In this document: one piece after another, positions 50,358 through 58,625 of the stretch
Position numbering within the stretch: the stretch's first letter is position 1
Layout of the letters: each line of letters starts with the position of its first letter
NCBI RefSeq assembly: GCF_036895565.1
Contig: NZ_CP145904.1
Location: 3,100,001-3,164,000, forward strand
Length of the DNA stretch: 64,000 bases
DNA from: Flavobacterium sp. KS-LB2
Lineage (GTDB): Bacteria; Bacteroidota; Bacteroidia; Flavobacteriales; Flavobacteriaceae
Reading direction: 5' to 3'
Program-made: the position numbers and the translations under genes
The notes under the pieces: model-generated
What the model saw: only the letters and a program-made list of their open reading frames with translations
The model's database searches: none
Told to the model about the DNA's origin: nothing

Positions 50358-51884
50358 ATGAAAAAAAGAAAAATTGAAATAATGGATACGACACTCCGTG
50401 ACGGGGAACAAACCTCGGGAGTATCATTTTCTGCTGCAGAAAAACTAACCATTGCACAATTATTACTGGAAGAATTAAATATTGATAGAATCGAAATTGC
50501 CTCAGCACGCGTGAGCGAAGGAGAATTTCAGGGCGTAAAAGGAATTATGACTTGGGCTGATGAGAAAGAATATTCTAATAGAATAGAAGTTTTAACCTTT
50601 GTTGATGGCGGACTTTCAATAGATTGGATGAAAAAAACTGGAGCTAAAGTCCAGAATTTATTAACCAAAGGATCTCTTAACCATTTAACACATCAGTTAA
50701 AGAAAACACCCGAACAACATTTTACCGAAATTGCAGAAACAATAGCATTAGCTCAAGAAAACAATATTGAGACCAATGTATATTTAGAAGACTGGAGTAA
50801 CGGAATGCGTAATTCACCTGAATATGTGTTTCAATATTTAGATTTTTTGACCAAACAACCCATCAAAAGAGTTTTATTACCAGACACTTTAGGCGTTTTA
50901 ATCCCTTCTGAAACTTTTGAATTTATTTCGAAAATTATAACAAGATACCCTGAAACTCATTTTGATTTTCACGCACACAACGACTACGATTTAAGCATCG
51001 CAAATGTAATGGAAGCAGTAAAAGCGGGTATTCATGGACTACACGTAACCGTAAACGGAATGGGAGAACGTGCTGGAAATGCTCCTCTTGAAAGTACTGT
51101 TGCCGTAATTAATGACTTTTTACCGCAAATAGAAATCGGTGTAAAAGAATCTTCATTATACTCTGTGAGTAAATTAGTCGAGACTTTCACCGGCTATAGA
51201 ATTCCTGCCAACAAACCTATCGTTGGCGACAATGTATTTACGCAAACGGCAGGTATTCATGCTGATGGTGACAATAAAAATAATTTATATTTTAATGATT
51301 TACTTCCGGAACGTTTTGGACGTAAACGAAAATATGCATTAGGAAAAACATCTGGAAAAGCCAATATAGAGAAAAACCTGCAAGAATTGGGGTTGAAATT
51401 AAATCCCGAAGACTTAAAATTAGTTACACAACGCATCATTGAATTGGGCGATAAAAAAGAAACGGTTACCAAAGAAGATTTGCCTTATATCATTTCTGAT
51501 GTTTTGGACAGCCAGACTTATGAAGAAAAAATAATAGTAGCATCCTACATTTTATCCCATGCCAAAGGAATGCGCCCATCCACCACGCTATCTTTAAAAA
51601 TAGATGGAGAAGTCATTGAAGAGCATGCACAAGGTGACGGACAATTTGATGCTTTTATGAATGCATTGGCAAAAATATATAAAAGCAAAAATTTAGAATT
51701 GCCAAAATTGATTGATTATGCTGTACGAATTCCACCAGGAAGTAGTTCTGATGCATTATGCGAAACCATAATTACATGGACGAATAATGAAAAAGAATTC
51801 AAAACCAGAGGACTGGATTCAGACCAAACAGTTGCCGCAATAATAGCAACCCAAAAAATGTTGAATGTTGTTGCTGCCCAATAA
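50358..51884 (+). CDS. Citramalate/2-isopropylmalate synthase (CimA-like)
   Basis: A 508-residue DRE-TIM metallolyase-family synthase with a C-terminal regulatory domain (about 390-508, SLKIDGEVIEEHAQGDGQFDAFMNA). The catalytic part opens with IMDTTLRDGEQTSGVSF (R14, D15), has LEDWSNGMRNSP near 143, HFDFHAHNDYDLS near 200 and NGMGERAGNAPLE near 228. It resembles Leptospira citramalate synthase closely over the N-terminal region. The residues I recall as pyruvate-pocket residues there (Leu, Leu, Tyr) are matched by L79, L102 and Y142. So it may make (R)-citramalate for isoleucine rather than 2-isopropylmalate for leucine; sequence alone cannot prove it. Confidence 0.85.
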   Translation: MKKRKIEIMDTTLRDGEQTSGVSFSAAEKLTIAQLLLEELNIDRIEIASARVSEGEFQGVKGIMTWADEKEYSNRIEVLTFVDGGLSIDWMKKTGAKVQNLLTKGSLNHLTHQLKKTPEQHFTEIAETIALAQENNIETNVYLEDWSNGMRNSPEYVFQYLDFLTKQPIKRVLLPDTLGVLIPSETFEFISKIITRYPETHFDFHAHNDYDLSIANVMEAVKAGIHGLHVTVNGMGERAGNAPLESTVAVINDFLPQIEIGVKESSLYSVSKLVETFTGYRIPANKPIVGDNVFTQTAGIHADGDNKNNLYFNDLLPERFGRKRKYALGKTSGKANIEKNLQELGLKLNPEDLKLVTQRIIELGDKKETVTKEDLPYIISDVLDSQTYEEKIIVASYILSHAKGMRPSTTLSLKIDGEVIEEHAQGDGQFDAFMNALAKIYKSKNLELPKLIDYAVRIPPGSSSDALCETIITWTNNEKEFKTRGLDSDQTVAAIIATQKMLNVVAAQ

Positions 51885-51917
51885 TAAATAGAAATACATT
51901 AATATAAAATAGACCTA

Positions 51918-52979
51918 ATGAAATTTAAAATAGCCCTTTTAGCCGGAGACGGAATTGGACCTGAAGTAATCCATGAAGCTGTAAAAGTTTCGGATGCTAT
52001 TGCAAAAAAATTCAATCATGAAATCACGTGGACACCAGCTCTTACTGGAGCTTGTGCCATTGATGCCGTTGGAGTTCCTTATCCTGACGAAACGCATGAA
52101 ATTTGTATGGCTGCTGATGCTGTTTTATTCGGAGCCATTGGTCATCCCAAATATGATAATGACCCAAGCGCTCCAGTTCGTCCAGAGCAAGGTTTATTAT
52201 TGATGCGCAAAAAATTAGGCTTGTTCGCCAATGTACGTCCAACCTTTACATTCCCATCTTTAATTGACAATTCTCCGTTAAAAAGAGAACGCATTGAAGG
52301 AACTGATTTGGTTTTCTTGAGAGAACTTACCGGAGGAATTTATTTTGGAGAAAAAGGAAGAAGAGACGATGGCGAAACCGCTTTTGACAATTGCGTGTAC
52401 ACAAGAGCAGAAGTACAACGTTTAGCTAAGAAAGGTTTTGAACTAGCGATGACCCGTTCTAAAAAATTGTGTTGTGTGGACAAAGCCAATGTATTGGAAA
52501 CTTCTCGTTTATGGAGAGAAACTGTACAAGCCATGGAAAAGGATTATCCTGAGGTAACTGTTAGTTATGAATTCGTTGATGCTGTTGCCATGCGTTTGGT
52601 ACAATGGCCGAATTCATATGACGTATTGATTACAGAAAACTTATTTGGTGATATTTTAACAGATGAAGCTTCTGTAATTTCAGGTTCTATGGGATTAATG
52701 CCTTCAGCATCAGTAGGAGAACATACTTCATTGTACGAGCCTATTCACGGATCATATCCACAAGCAACAGGATTGAATATTGCTAATCCACTAGCGACTG
52801 TATTATCTGCAGCGATGATGTTTGAAGATGCGTTTGGATTAAAAGAAGAAGCAGAAGCTATTAGAATAGTCGTTAACAAATCATTGGAACAAGGAATTGT
52901 AACCGAGGATTTAGCTTCTAAAGACTCAAAAGCATACAAAACTAGTGAAGTCGGTGACTGGTTAGTTGCTAATCTATAA
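51918..52979 (+). CDS. leuB: 3-isopropylmalate dehydrogenase
   Basis: A 353-residue beta-decarboxylating dehydrogenase. The N-terminus has LLAGDGIGPEV, the substrate Arg region is ELTGGIYFGEKGRR (about residues 135-148), and the metal-binding Asp residues lie in FVDAVAMRLVQWP and LFGDILTDEASVISGSMGLMP (about 220-255). The NAD-binding loop is HGSYPQATGLNIANP (near 278). The same enzyme can act in both leucine and citramalate-derived isoleucine synthesis. It follows the synthase gene after 33 bases and ends the unit. Confidence 0.96.
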   Translation: MKFKIALLAGDGIGPEVIHEAVKVSDAIAKKFNHEITWTPALTGACAIDAVGVPYPDETHEICMAADAVLFGAIGHPKYDNDPSAPVRPEQGLLLMRKKLGLFANVRPTFTFPSLIDNSPLKRERIEGTDLVFLRELTGGIYFGEKGRRDDGETAFDNCVYTRAEVQRLAKKGFELAMTRSKKLCCVDKANVLETSRLWRETVQAMEKDYPEVTVSYEFVDAVAMRLVQWPNSYDVLITENLFGDILTDEASVISGSMGLMPSASVGEHTSLYEPIHGSYPQATGLNIANPLATVLSAAMMFEDAFGLKEEAEAIRIVVNKSLEQGIVTEDLASKDSKAYKTSEVGDWLVANL

Positions 52980-53005
52980 ATTATAAAAACTATATTGTTT
53001 AAAAA

Positions 53006-53063
53006 TTGAGTAATAGCTAAAACTACAACCTGAAGAACAACACACTTTTTAGCTTTTACTCAA
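53006..53063 (+). repeat. Inverted repeat downstream of leuB
   Basis: TTGAGTAATAGCTAAAA (53006-53022) pairs with TTTTAGCTTTTACTCAA (53047-53063) with one mismatch and a 24-base loop. It is an extra structured element in front of the terminator. Confidence 0.5.
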
Positions 53064-53086
53064 CTTTAAGCAAAATAATAAATAAC

Positions 53087-53120
53087 AAAAAAGGTGTCAA
53101 TTTTCATTGACACCTTTTTT
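53087..53120. terminator. Bidirectional terminator between leuB and the RRM gene
   Basis: Perfect 14-bp stem AAAAAAGGTGTCAA / TTGACACCTTTTTT with six bases in the loop, giving T runs in both directions. Confidence 0.85.
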
Positions 53121-53138
53121 TATAGCTAGAAAAAAATA

Positions 53139-53501
53139 TTAATATCCTCCTCTGTTTCCACCACCACGGTTGTCTCCACCACGGCTGTTTCCACCACCAT
53201 AACCACCGCGTGAATCTCCACCACGACTGTTATTGTTAAAACTTCTTCTTTCACCTTCTGGTTTAGGCTCAGATTTGTTTACTACGATTGCACGTCCTTG
53301 AACAGTAGCTCCGTTCAATTCGTCAATTGCTTTTTGAGCTTCGTCATCATTTGGCATCTCAACAAAACCGAATCCTTTACTTCTTCCAGTAAATTTATCA
53401 GTAATAATTTTAACTGAATCAACTGCTCCGTAAGCCTCGAAAGACTCTCTTAAATCTGCTTCCTCAATACTGAATGGAAGGCTTCCAACAAAAATATTCA
53501 T
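53139..53501 (-). CDS. RRM-type RNA-binding protein
   Basis: A 120-residue protein: one RNA recognition motif (residues 1-75) and a Gly/Arg-rich tail. RNP2 is MNIFVGSLPF at the start, and RNP1 is RSKGFGFVEM near 40-50, with both Phe residues conserved. The tail (about 85-120) has repeats of the RGGYGGGN/RGGDNRGG type. Bacteroidota often encode such small RRM proteins, thought to act as general RNA chaperones or translation modulators. It stands opposite leuB with a shared bidirectional terminator. Confidence 0.93.
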   Translation of the reverse strand: MNIFVGSLPFSIEEADLRESFEAYGAVDSVKIITDKFTGRSKGFGFVEMPNDDEAQKAIDELNGATVQGRAIVVNKSEPKPEGERRSFNNNSRGGDSRGGYGGGNSRGGDNRGGGNRGGY

Positions 53502-53656
53502 ATGTACTTATTTAAATAATAGAACAAATGTACTCTAATTTTTTTCTAATCTACTATATATTAGCTTATTTATGTTTTTATTTTAATTTCAAAAAAAGCA
53601 AATCAATATCGCAATGTAAATACTCATGCTAGTTTAGCAGAGCAACTCGTTGTAGA

Positions 53657-54142
53657 TTACTGAACAAGAGAACTAACAACGGGAACCTTATAAAAAACTC
53701 CTTGTTGGAAATTAACAAAAGGATTGGCTAAAGAGTTATCGTTTGTATTTTTTGCATTAAACTTAAAAGTACCAGTGACAGTATTATTAATAGCGTCATA
53801 TTGAGTTATCACAATCTGTCCTTCTCCAATACCAAAACCCGTGGAATAAGTTACTAATCCATTAGTAGCATCAGTAACCGCATAAATAGCTTTCTTAGAC
53901 TCACTGGTTCCTAAAAAATAAGTTTGAGCAACAGTAGATGTAGTTTTTAAAGACAAAGTCTCATTTGCAGTAAAAGATTCTATAAGCAACGAGCCATCAG
54001 CGCCTAAAGTTGCTTTAGATTGCACGCCTCGCCAAAAAACATTGTCCTTCATTCCTTGAAGCGAAGGATTATTAAAAGTAATATTCTCTTCACAAGAGAT
54101 TAAAGAAAAAAGCATAACAATAAACAAAGTATATTTTTTCAT
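53657..54142 (-). CDS. DUF6252 family lipoprotein
   Basis: A roughly 161-residue lipoprotein starting at the ATG at 54142 (MKKYTLFIVMLFSLISC; the three-residue longer version has a weaker start). After the acylated Cys the mature part is beta-rich: KDNVFWRGVQSKATLGADGSLLIESFTANETLSL, GFGIGEGQIVITQYD, VTGTFKFNAKNTND. This pattern belongs to the DUF6252 group of Bacteroidota lipoproteins. Function unknown. It lies alone, divergent from rpsP. Confidence 0.75.
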   Translation of the reverse strand: MKKYTLFIVMLFSLISCEENITFNNPSLQGMKDNVFWRGVQSKATLGADGSLLIESFTANETLSLKTTSTVAQTYFLGTSESKKAIYAVTDATNGLVTYSTGFGIGEGQIVITQYDAINNTVTGTFKFNAKNTNDNSLANPFVNFQQGVFYKVPVVSSLVQ

Positions 54143-54285
54143 AAAATGCATCTTTTAGAGGAACAAAAGTATAACATTAGACCTTAAAAAAATAAAATTG
54201 CGCCAAAAAATAAAAACACAGCAATACCTAAAACATTACTATTCATTAAAATACCTATTGAATTAGTATTTATCGATAAAAAATG

Positions 54286-54293
54286 TATCTTTG
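54286..54293 (+). promoter_or_regulatory. rpsP promoter -7 box
   Basis: TATCTTTG matches the -7 consensus, 49 bases before rpsP. A GAGGT/ACCTC stem follows in the leader (54309-54323). Confidence 0.55.
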
Positions 54294-54342
54294 CACCCTT
54301 AATTAATCGAGGTCGAGTACCTCAAAATTTAATCACAAGATT

Positions 54343-54900
54343 ATGTCAGTAAAAATTAGATTACAAAGACACGGTAAAAAACAAAAACCTTTTTACTGGG
54401 TTGTAGCAGCAGATGCTCGCTCAAAAAGAGATGGTAAATACCTAGAAAAAATTGGTACTTACAATCCAAATACTAACCCAGCAACTATCGAATTAAACCT
54501 TGATAGTGCAGTAAAATGGTTGCACAATGGTGCTCAACCAACTGATACTGCAAAAGCAATTCTTTCTTACAAAGGAGCTTTATTGAAACACCACCTTGAT
54601 GGAGGTATCCGTAAAGGAGCTTTAACTCAAGAACAAGCTGACGCAAAATTAGCTGCTTGGTTAGAAGCTAAAGCAGGAAAAGTTGACGCTAAAAAAGAAG
54701 GATTGACTAAAGCACAAGCTGCTGACAAAGCAAAAGCTTTCAAAGCAGAACAAGAAGTTAATGCTAAACGTTTAGCTGCAGCTGCTCAAGCAGAAGCTGA
54801 CGCTATCGCTGCTGCAACTCCAGCTGTTGAAGAAGTTGCTGAAGTTGAAGCTGAAGAAGCTCCTGCTGCAGAAGAAAATAACGAAACAACTGAAGCATAA
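54343..54900 (+). CDS. rpsP: 30S ribosomal protein S16
   Basis: A 185-residue protein. The S16 core is residues about 1-80 (VKIRLQRHGKKQKPFYWVVAADARSKRDGKYLEKIGTYNP). The remainder is an Ala- and Glu-rich C-terminal extension (KAQAADKAKAFK ... EEAPAAEENNETTEA) of about 100 residues, normal for flavobacteria. It is the first gene of the rpsP-rimM-trmN6 unit. Confidence 0.96.
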   Translation: MSVKIRLQRHGKKQKPFYWVVAADARSKRDGKYLEKIGTYNPNTNPATIELNLDSAVKWLHNGAQPTDTAKAILSYKGALLKHHLDGGIRKGALTQEQADAKLAAWLEAKAGKVDAKKEGLTKAQAADKAKAFKAEQEVNAKRLAAAAQAEADAIAAATPAVEEVAEVEAEEAPAAEENNETTEA

Positions 54901-54915
54901 TTTTAGAAGGCGAAG

Positions 54916-55440
54916 ATGCGTAAAGAAGATTGTTTCTACTTAGGTAAAATCGCTAAAAAATTTAGTTTCAAAGGGGAAGTTCTTGCCTATTTAGACACAG
55001 ACGAACCTGAGTTATACGAAAACTTGGAATCAGTGTTTGTTGAATGCAACAAACACTTGGTTCCTTTTTTTATTGAAAGCAGTTCACTGCACAAAAACGA
55101 CTTTCTTAGAATTCGTTTTGAAGATATGAATACCGAAGAAGATGCCGATGCTGTCATAGGCAACGACTTATATCTTCCCTTAAATATGTTGCCAAAACTT
55201 ACCGGCAATAAATTCTACTTTCATGAAGTAATTGGTTTTGAAGTTGAAGACAAACGCCTTGGTATTGTTGGAAAAATTGAATCCATAAATGACACTACTG
55301 CTCAGCCATTATTTGAAGTTTTAAACGGCGATGTAGAAATTCTTATTCCTATGATTGACCATTTTCTTGTAAAAATTGACAGGGAAAATAAAAAAGTCAT
55401 CATGGACTTGCCTGAAGGATTAATCGAAATGTATCTTTAG
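54916..55440 (+). CDS. rimM: 16S rRNA processing protein RimM
   Basis: A 174-residue ribosome maturation factor. The N-terminal RimM domain opens YLGKIAKKFSFKGEVLAYL (about 8-25), with EDADAVIGNDLYLPLNML around 75-95. The PRC-barrel domain follows: FYFHEVIGFEV, GIVGKIESIND, EILIPMIDHFLVKID and KVIMDLPEGLIEMYL. It binds S19 and the 30S head during assembly. It begins 15 bases after rpsP. Confidence 0.95.
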   Translation: MRKEDCFYLGKIAKKFSFKGEVLAYLDTDEPELYENLESVFVECNKHLVPFFIESSSLHKNDFLRIRFEDMNTEEDADAVIGNDLYLPLNMLPKLTGNKFYFHEVIGFEVEDKRLGIVGKIESINDTTAQPLFEVLNGDVEILIPMIDHFLVKIDRENKKVIMDLPEGLIEMYL

Positions 55441-55481
55441 AAAAGTTTAATCGATTATTTGTTTATTCGGTTAATCGAAAA

Positions 55482-55559
55482 AATCGTTAATCTAAAATCA
55501 AAGTATTCAGTTGCTAAAATCTGCAATCAAAAATCGTTAATCTTCAATCTGAAATCTCT
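55482..55559 (+). repeat. AATCNNN heptamer array before trmN6
   Basis: Three AATCNNN units (55482-55502), a 15-base interruption and six further exact heptamers (55518-55559). The last one ends right before the ATG at 55560. Example units are AATCGTT and AATCTTC. Confidence 0.7.
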
Positions 55560-56273
55560 ATGTCCCAATTCCGCTTTAAACAATTTTCAATCCAACAAGA
55601 TCGTTGTGCCATGAAAATTGGAACAGATGGCGTTTTACTTGGTGCATGGACACCCATTGAAAACAACCCTTTTAGCATTTTAGATGTTGGAACCGGAACA
55701 GGCGTAATCGCTTTAATGCTTGCACAAAGAAGCAACGCAGAACAAATTGACGCTTTGGAAATCGACGAAGAAGCATACGAACAATCTGTACATAATTTTG
55801 AAAACTCCCCCTGGAGTGATCGCTTATTTTGTTTTCATGCCGGTTTAGACGAATTTGTAGAAGAACCAGAAGACGAGTACGATTTAATTGTTTCCAACCC
55901 TCCATTTTACACTGACGATTACAAATCCGAAAACGAGCAACGCGATTTAGCCCGTTTTGCTGACGCTATGCCTTTTGAAGATTTAATTGAAGCTGCCGCT
56001 TTACTACTTTCTGAAAACGGAATATTCGCAGTAATCATTCCTTTCAAAGAAGAAGAAAATTTCTTGGCTTTAGCCAATGAATACAAACTGCATCCAATTA
56101 AAATCACTCGCGTAAAAGGAACTCCAACTTCCGAAATAAAGCGTAGCTTACTCGCATTTACCCGAAAAGAAACTATTGATTTTCCAATTGACGAATTAAT
56201 TATCGAGACTTCAAGACATCAATACACCCCGGAATATATCGAATTGACAAAAGATTTTTATTTGAAAATGTAA
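55560..56273 (+). CDS. trmN6: tRNA1(Val) A37 N6-methyltransferase
   Basis: A 237-residue SAM-dependent methyltransferase of the TrmN6 (YfiC) group. The SAM motif is ILDVGTGTGVIALMLAQ near residue 40, the acidic loop is ALEIDEEAYEQSVHNF near 65, and motif IV is LIVSNPPFYTDD near 110 (NPPY/F type for N6-adenine). The C-terminal part (TPTSEIKRSLLAFTRK) is the YfiC-specific region. It methylates A37 of tRNA-Val. It is the third gene of the unit, following the heptamer array. Confidence 0.92.
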   Translation: MSQFRFKQFSIQQDRCAMKIGTDGVLLGAWTPIENNPFSILDVGTGTGVIALMLAQRSNAEQIDALEIDEEAYEQSVHNFENSPWSDRLFCFHAGLDEFVEEPEDEYDLIVSNPPFYTDDYKSENEQRDLARFADAMPFEDLIEAAALLLSENGIFAVIIPFKEEENFLALANEYKLHPIKITRVKGTPTSEIKRSLLAFTRKETIDFPIDELIIETSRHQYTPEYIELTKDFYLKM

Positions 56274-56437
56274 TTCAGGATTTTACTAATCTACAGCAAC
56301 CATTTCATTTAACACAAATTTCAAACAACATTTATTATTTTATTGTAAATTAGTAAGCCTCGATTTATTTTTTAAATCAAAGTTTAAAGTACCACTTATT
56401 TGATTTCGAAATTCGTCATTTTTTCTTAAAAACAAAA

Positions 56438-56471
56438 AAATATAACATTTGTTAATGCTTTTGTTATATTT
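56438..56471 (+). promoter_or_regulatory. Dyad operator candidate upstream of acyl-CoA dehydrogenase
   Basis: AAATATAACA (56438-56447) is the exact inverse complement of TGTTATATTT (56462-56471), with 14 bases between them. It lies just upstream of TAAATTTG (56479-56486), the likely -7 box, so it could bind a repressor or activator. Confidence 0.5.
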
Positions 56472-56509
56472 CTTTACGTAAATTTGCATCATATAAAAAT
56501 TACCTAACC

Positions 56510-57688
56510 ATGAGACCAGATCTATTTCAAGCACCAGATTATTATAACTTAGACGATTTACTAACAGAAGAACACAAACTAGTACGTGATTCTGCCCGTG
56601 CATGGGTAAAACGTGAAGTGTCTCCTATTATAGAAGAATATGCTCAAAAAGCAGAATTCCCAAAACAAATCATTAAAGGTTTGGGTGAAATTGGCGGTTT
56701 TGGACCTTACATTCCGGAAGAATATGGTGGCGCAGGTTTAGACCAAATATCGTATGGTTTAATTATGCAGGAAATTGAACGCGGTGATTCTGGTGTTCGT
56801 TCCACTTCATCTGTACAATCTTCTTTAGTGATGTATCCAATTTGGAAATATGGGAATGAAGAACAACGCCAAAAATACTTACCTAAATTAGCTACTGGAG
56901 AATTTATGGGCTGTTTTGGATTAACAGAACCTAATTACGGCTCTGATCCAGGAAGTATGATAACCAACTTTAAAGATATGGGCGACCATTATCTATTGAA
57001 TGGTGCCAAAATGTGGATTTCAAATGCACCATTTGCTGATATTGCTATTGTTTGGGCAAAAAATGAAGAAGGAAGAATTCACGGTTTAATCGTAGAGCGC
57101 GGAATGGAAGGTTTTTCTACTCCGGAAACGCATAATAAATGGTCACTTCGTGCGTCCTCAACTGGAGAATTGATTTTTGACAATGTAAAAGTACCTAAAG
57201 AGAACCTATTACCAAATAAATCTGGATTAGGAGCACCACTTGGTTGTCTTGATTCAGCGCGTTACGGAATTGCATGGGGCGCTATTGGAGCTGCGATGGA
57301 TTGTTACGATACGGCGCTGCGTTACGCTAAAGAAAGAATCCAGTTTGACAAACCTATTGCAGGAACACAATTACAGCAAAAGAAATTGGCCGAAATGATC
57401 ACTGAAATCACTAAAGCACAATTATTGACTTGGAGATTAGGCGTTTTAAGAAACGAAGGCAAAGCAACAACGGCTCAGATCTCAATGGCCAAAAGAAACA
57501 ATGTAGACATGGCGATTCACATTGCTCGTGAAGCTAGACAAATGTTAGGCGGAATGGGAATTACAGGTGAATATTCAATCATGCGACACATGATGAATCT
57601 AGAATCCGTAATAACCTATGAAGGAACCCACGACATTCACTTACTGATTACAGGAATGGATATTACTGGAATTCCAGCCTTTAAATAG
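56510..57688 (+). CDS. Acyl-CoA dehydrogenase (glutaryl-CoA type)
   Basis: A 392-residue flavoenzyme of the acyl-CoA dehydrogenase family, closest in pattern to glutaryl-CoA dehydrogenase. The signatures are FGLTEPNYGSDPGSM near 142 (FAD/substrate loop), KMWISNAPFADIAIVWAKNEE near 165, RYGIAWGAIGAAMDCYDTALRYAKERIQF near 245, and the catalytic-base region YEGTHDIHLLITGMDITG near 370, with the Glu in YEGTHD. Glutaryl-CoA dehydrogenase acts in lysine/tryptophan degradation. A DUF3050 gene follows on the same strand beyond a terminator, apparently unrelated. Confidence 0.92.
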   Translation: MRPDLFQAPDYYNLDDLLTEEHKLVRDSARAWVKREVSPIIEEYAQKAEFPKQIIKGLGEIGGFGPYIPEEYGGAGLDQISYGLIMQEIERGDSGVRSTSSVQSSLVMYPIWKYGNEEQRQKYLPKLATGEFMGCFGLTEPNYGSDPGSMITNFKDMGDHYLLNGAKMWISNAPFADIAIVWAKNEEGRIHGLIVERGMEGFSTPETHNKWSLRASSTGELIFDNVKVPKENLLPNKSGLGAPLGCLDSARYGIAWGAIGAAMDCYDTALRYAKERIQFDKPIAGTQLQQKKLAEMITEITKAQLLTWRLGVLRNEGKATTAQISMAKRNNVDMAIHIAREARQMLGGMGITGEYSIMRHMMNLESVITYEGTHDIHLLITGMDITGIPAFK

Positions 57689-57725
57689 TAATCAACAACT
57701 ATTAAAGTATTTATAAAATTGATCG

Positions 57726-57756
57726 AAAAAGCTTCTTGGAAACAAGAAGCTTTTTT
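57726..57756 (+). terminator. Terminator of the acyl-CoA dehydrogenase gene
   Basis: AAAAAGCTTCTTG / CAAGAAGCTTTTT stem with a four-base loop and a T run. Confidence 0.85.
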
Positions 57757-57779
57757 ATATTTACATAAAAATACCACTC

Positions 57780-58562
57780 ATGAATATTGAAACCATCAAC
57801 AATAGCATTCAGCCCCAGAAAGAACTATTGTTACAACATTCTTTATATAAAAAAGTAAAAAACATAGAGGACTTACGGTGTTTTCTTGAAAACCACGTCT
57901 ACGCCGTTTGGGATTTCATGTCTTTATTAAAAGCATTACAATCTAAATTAACGTGTACAACAACTCCTTGGTTTGCTACTCAAAATCCTGAAACCAGGTA
58001 TTTAATAAACGAAATAGTACTTGCCGAAGAGTCAGATTTGACAATTGATGGCCGTCGTCAAAGTCATTATGAAATGTACATTGAAGCTATGGAGGCTTGT
58101 GGCGCAAATACAACCGGAATTGAACATTTCTTATCCGAAGTAAATTCGCTAAAAAACATCTTTGTTGCTATTAAAACAAGTAACTTACACCCAAACATCA
58201 AGGCATTCCTAGACTTTACCTTTAGAGTTATTGACGAAGGTAAATCTCATGAAATTGCTGCAGCATTCACTTTTGGAAGAGAAGATCTAATCCCAAGTAT
58301 GTTTACCGAAATTTTGAAAAATTTTCAAGAAAATTTCCCGGAAACTGATTTGAGCAAACTGATTTATTATTTCGAAAGACATATCGAATTAGATGCTGAT
58401 GATCATGGTCCAATGGCTATGAAAATGATTACGGAGCTTTGCGGAACAGATGCTCAAAAATGGTCAGACGTAGAAGAAATTTCAATTTTAGCATTAGAGA
58501 AACGCATTGGACTTTGGGATGCTATCGAAGAAACGATACTAATGAATGTTGAATTGGCATAA
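57780..58562 (+). CDS. DUF3050 family protein (heme-oxygenase-like fold)
   Basis: A 260-residue cytoplasmic protein of the DUF3050 family. Conserved positions: ELLLQHSLYKKVKNIEDLRCFL near residue 15, HVYAVWDFMSLLKALQ near 40, INEIVLAEESDL near 85, SHYEMYIEAMEACG near 105, EGKSHEIAAAFTFGREDLIP near 155 and FERHIELDADDHG near 195. These His- and Glu-rich helices fit a heme-oxygenase-like helical bundle that often binds iron. Substrate unknown. Separated from the next gene by 63 bases. Confidence 0.85.
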   Translation: MNIETINNSIQPQKELLLQHSLYKKVKNIEDLRCFLENHVYAVWDFMSLLKALQSKLTCTTTPWFATQNPETRYLINEIVLAEESDLTIDGRRQSHYEMYIEAMEACGANTTGIEHFLSEVNSLKNIFVAIKTSNLHPNIKAFLDFTFRVIDEGKSHEIAAAFTFGREDLIPSMFTEILKNFQENFPETDLSKLIYYFERHIELDADDHGPMAMKMITELCGTDAQKWSDVEEISILALEKRIGLWDAIEETILMNVELA

Positions 58563-58625
58563 AACCAATACTTTCAAATAAACGTAACTATTATTTAGAA
58601 ATGAGTAACACCAATTTTTAAAATA

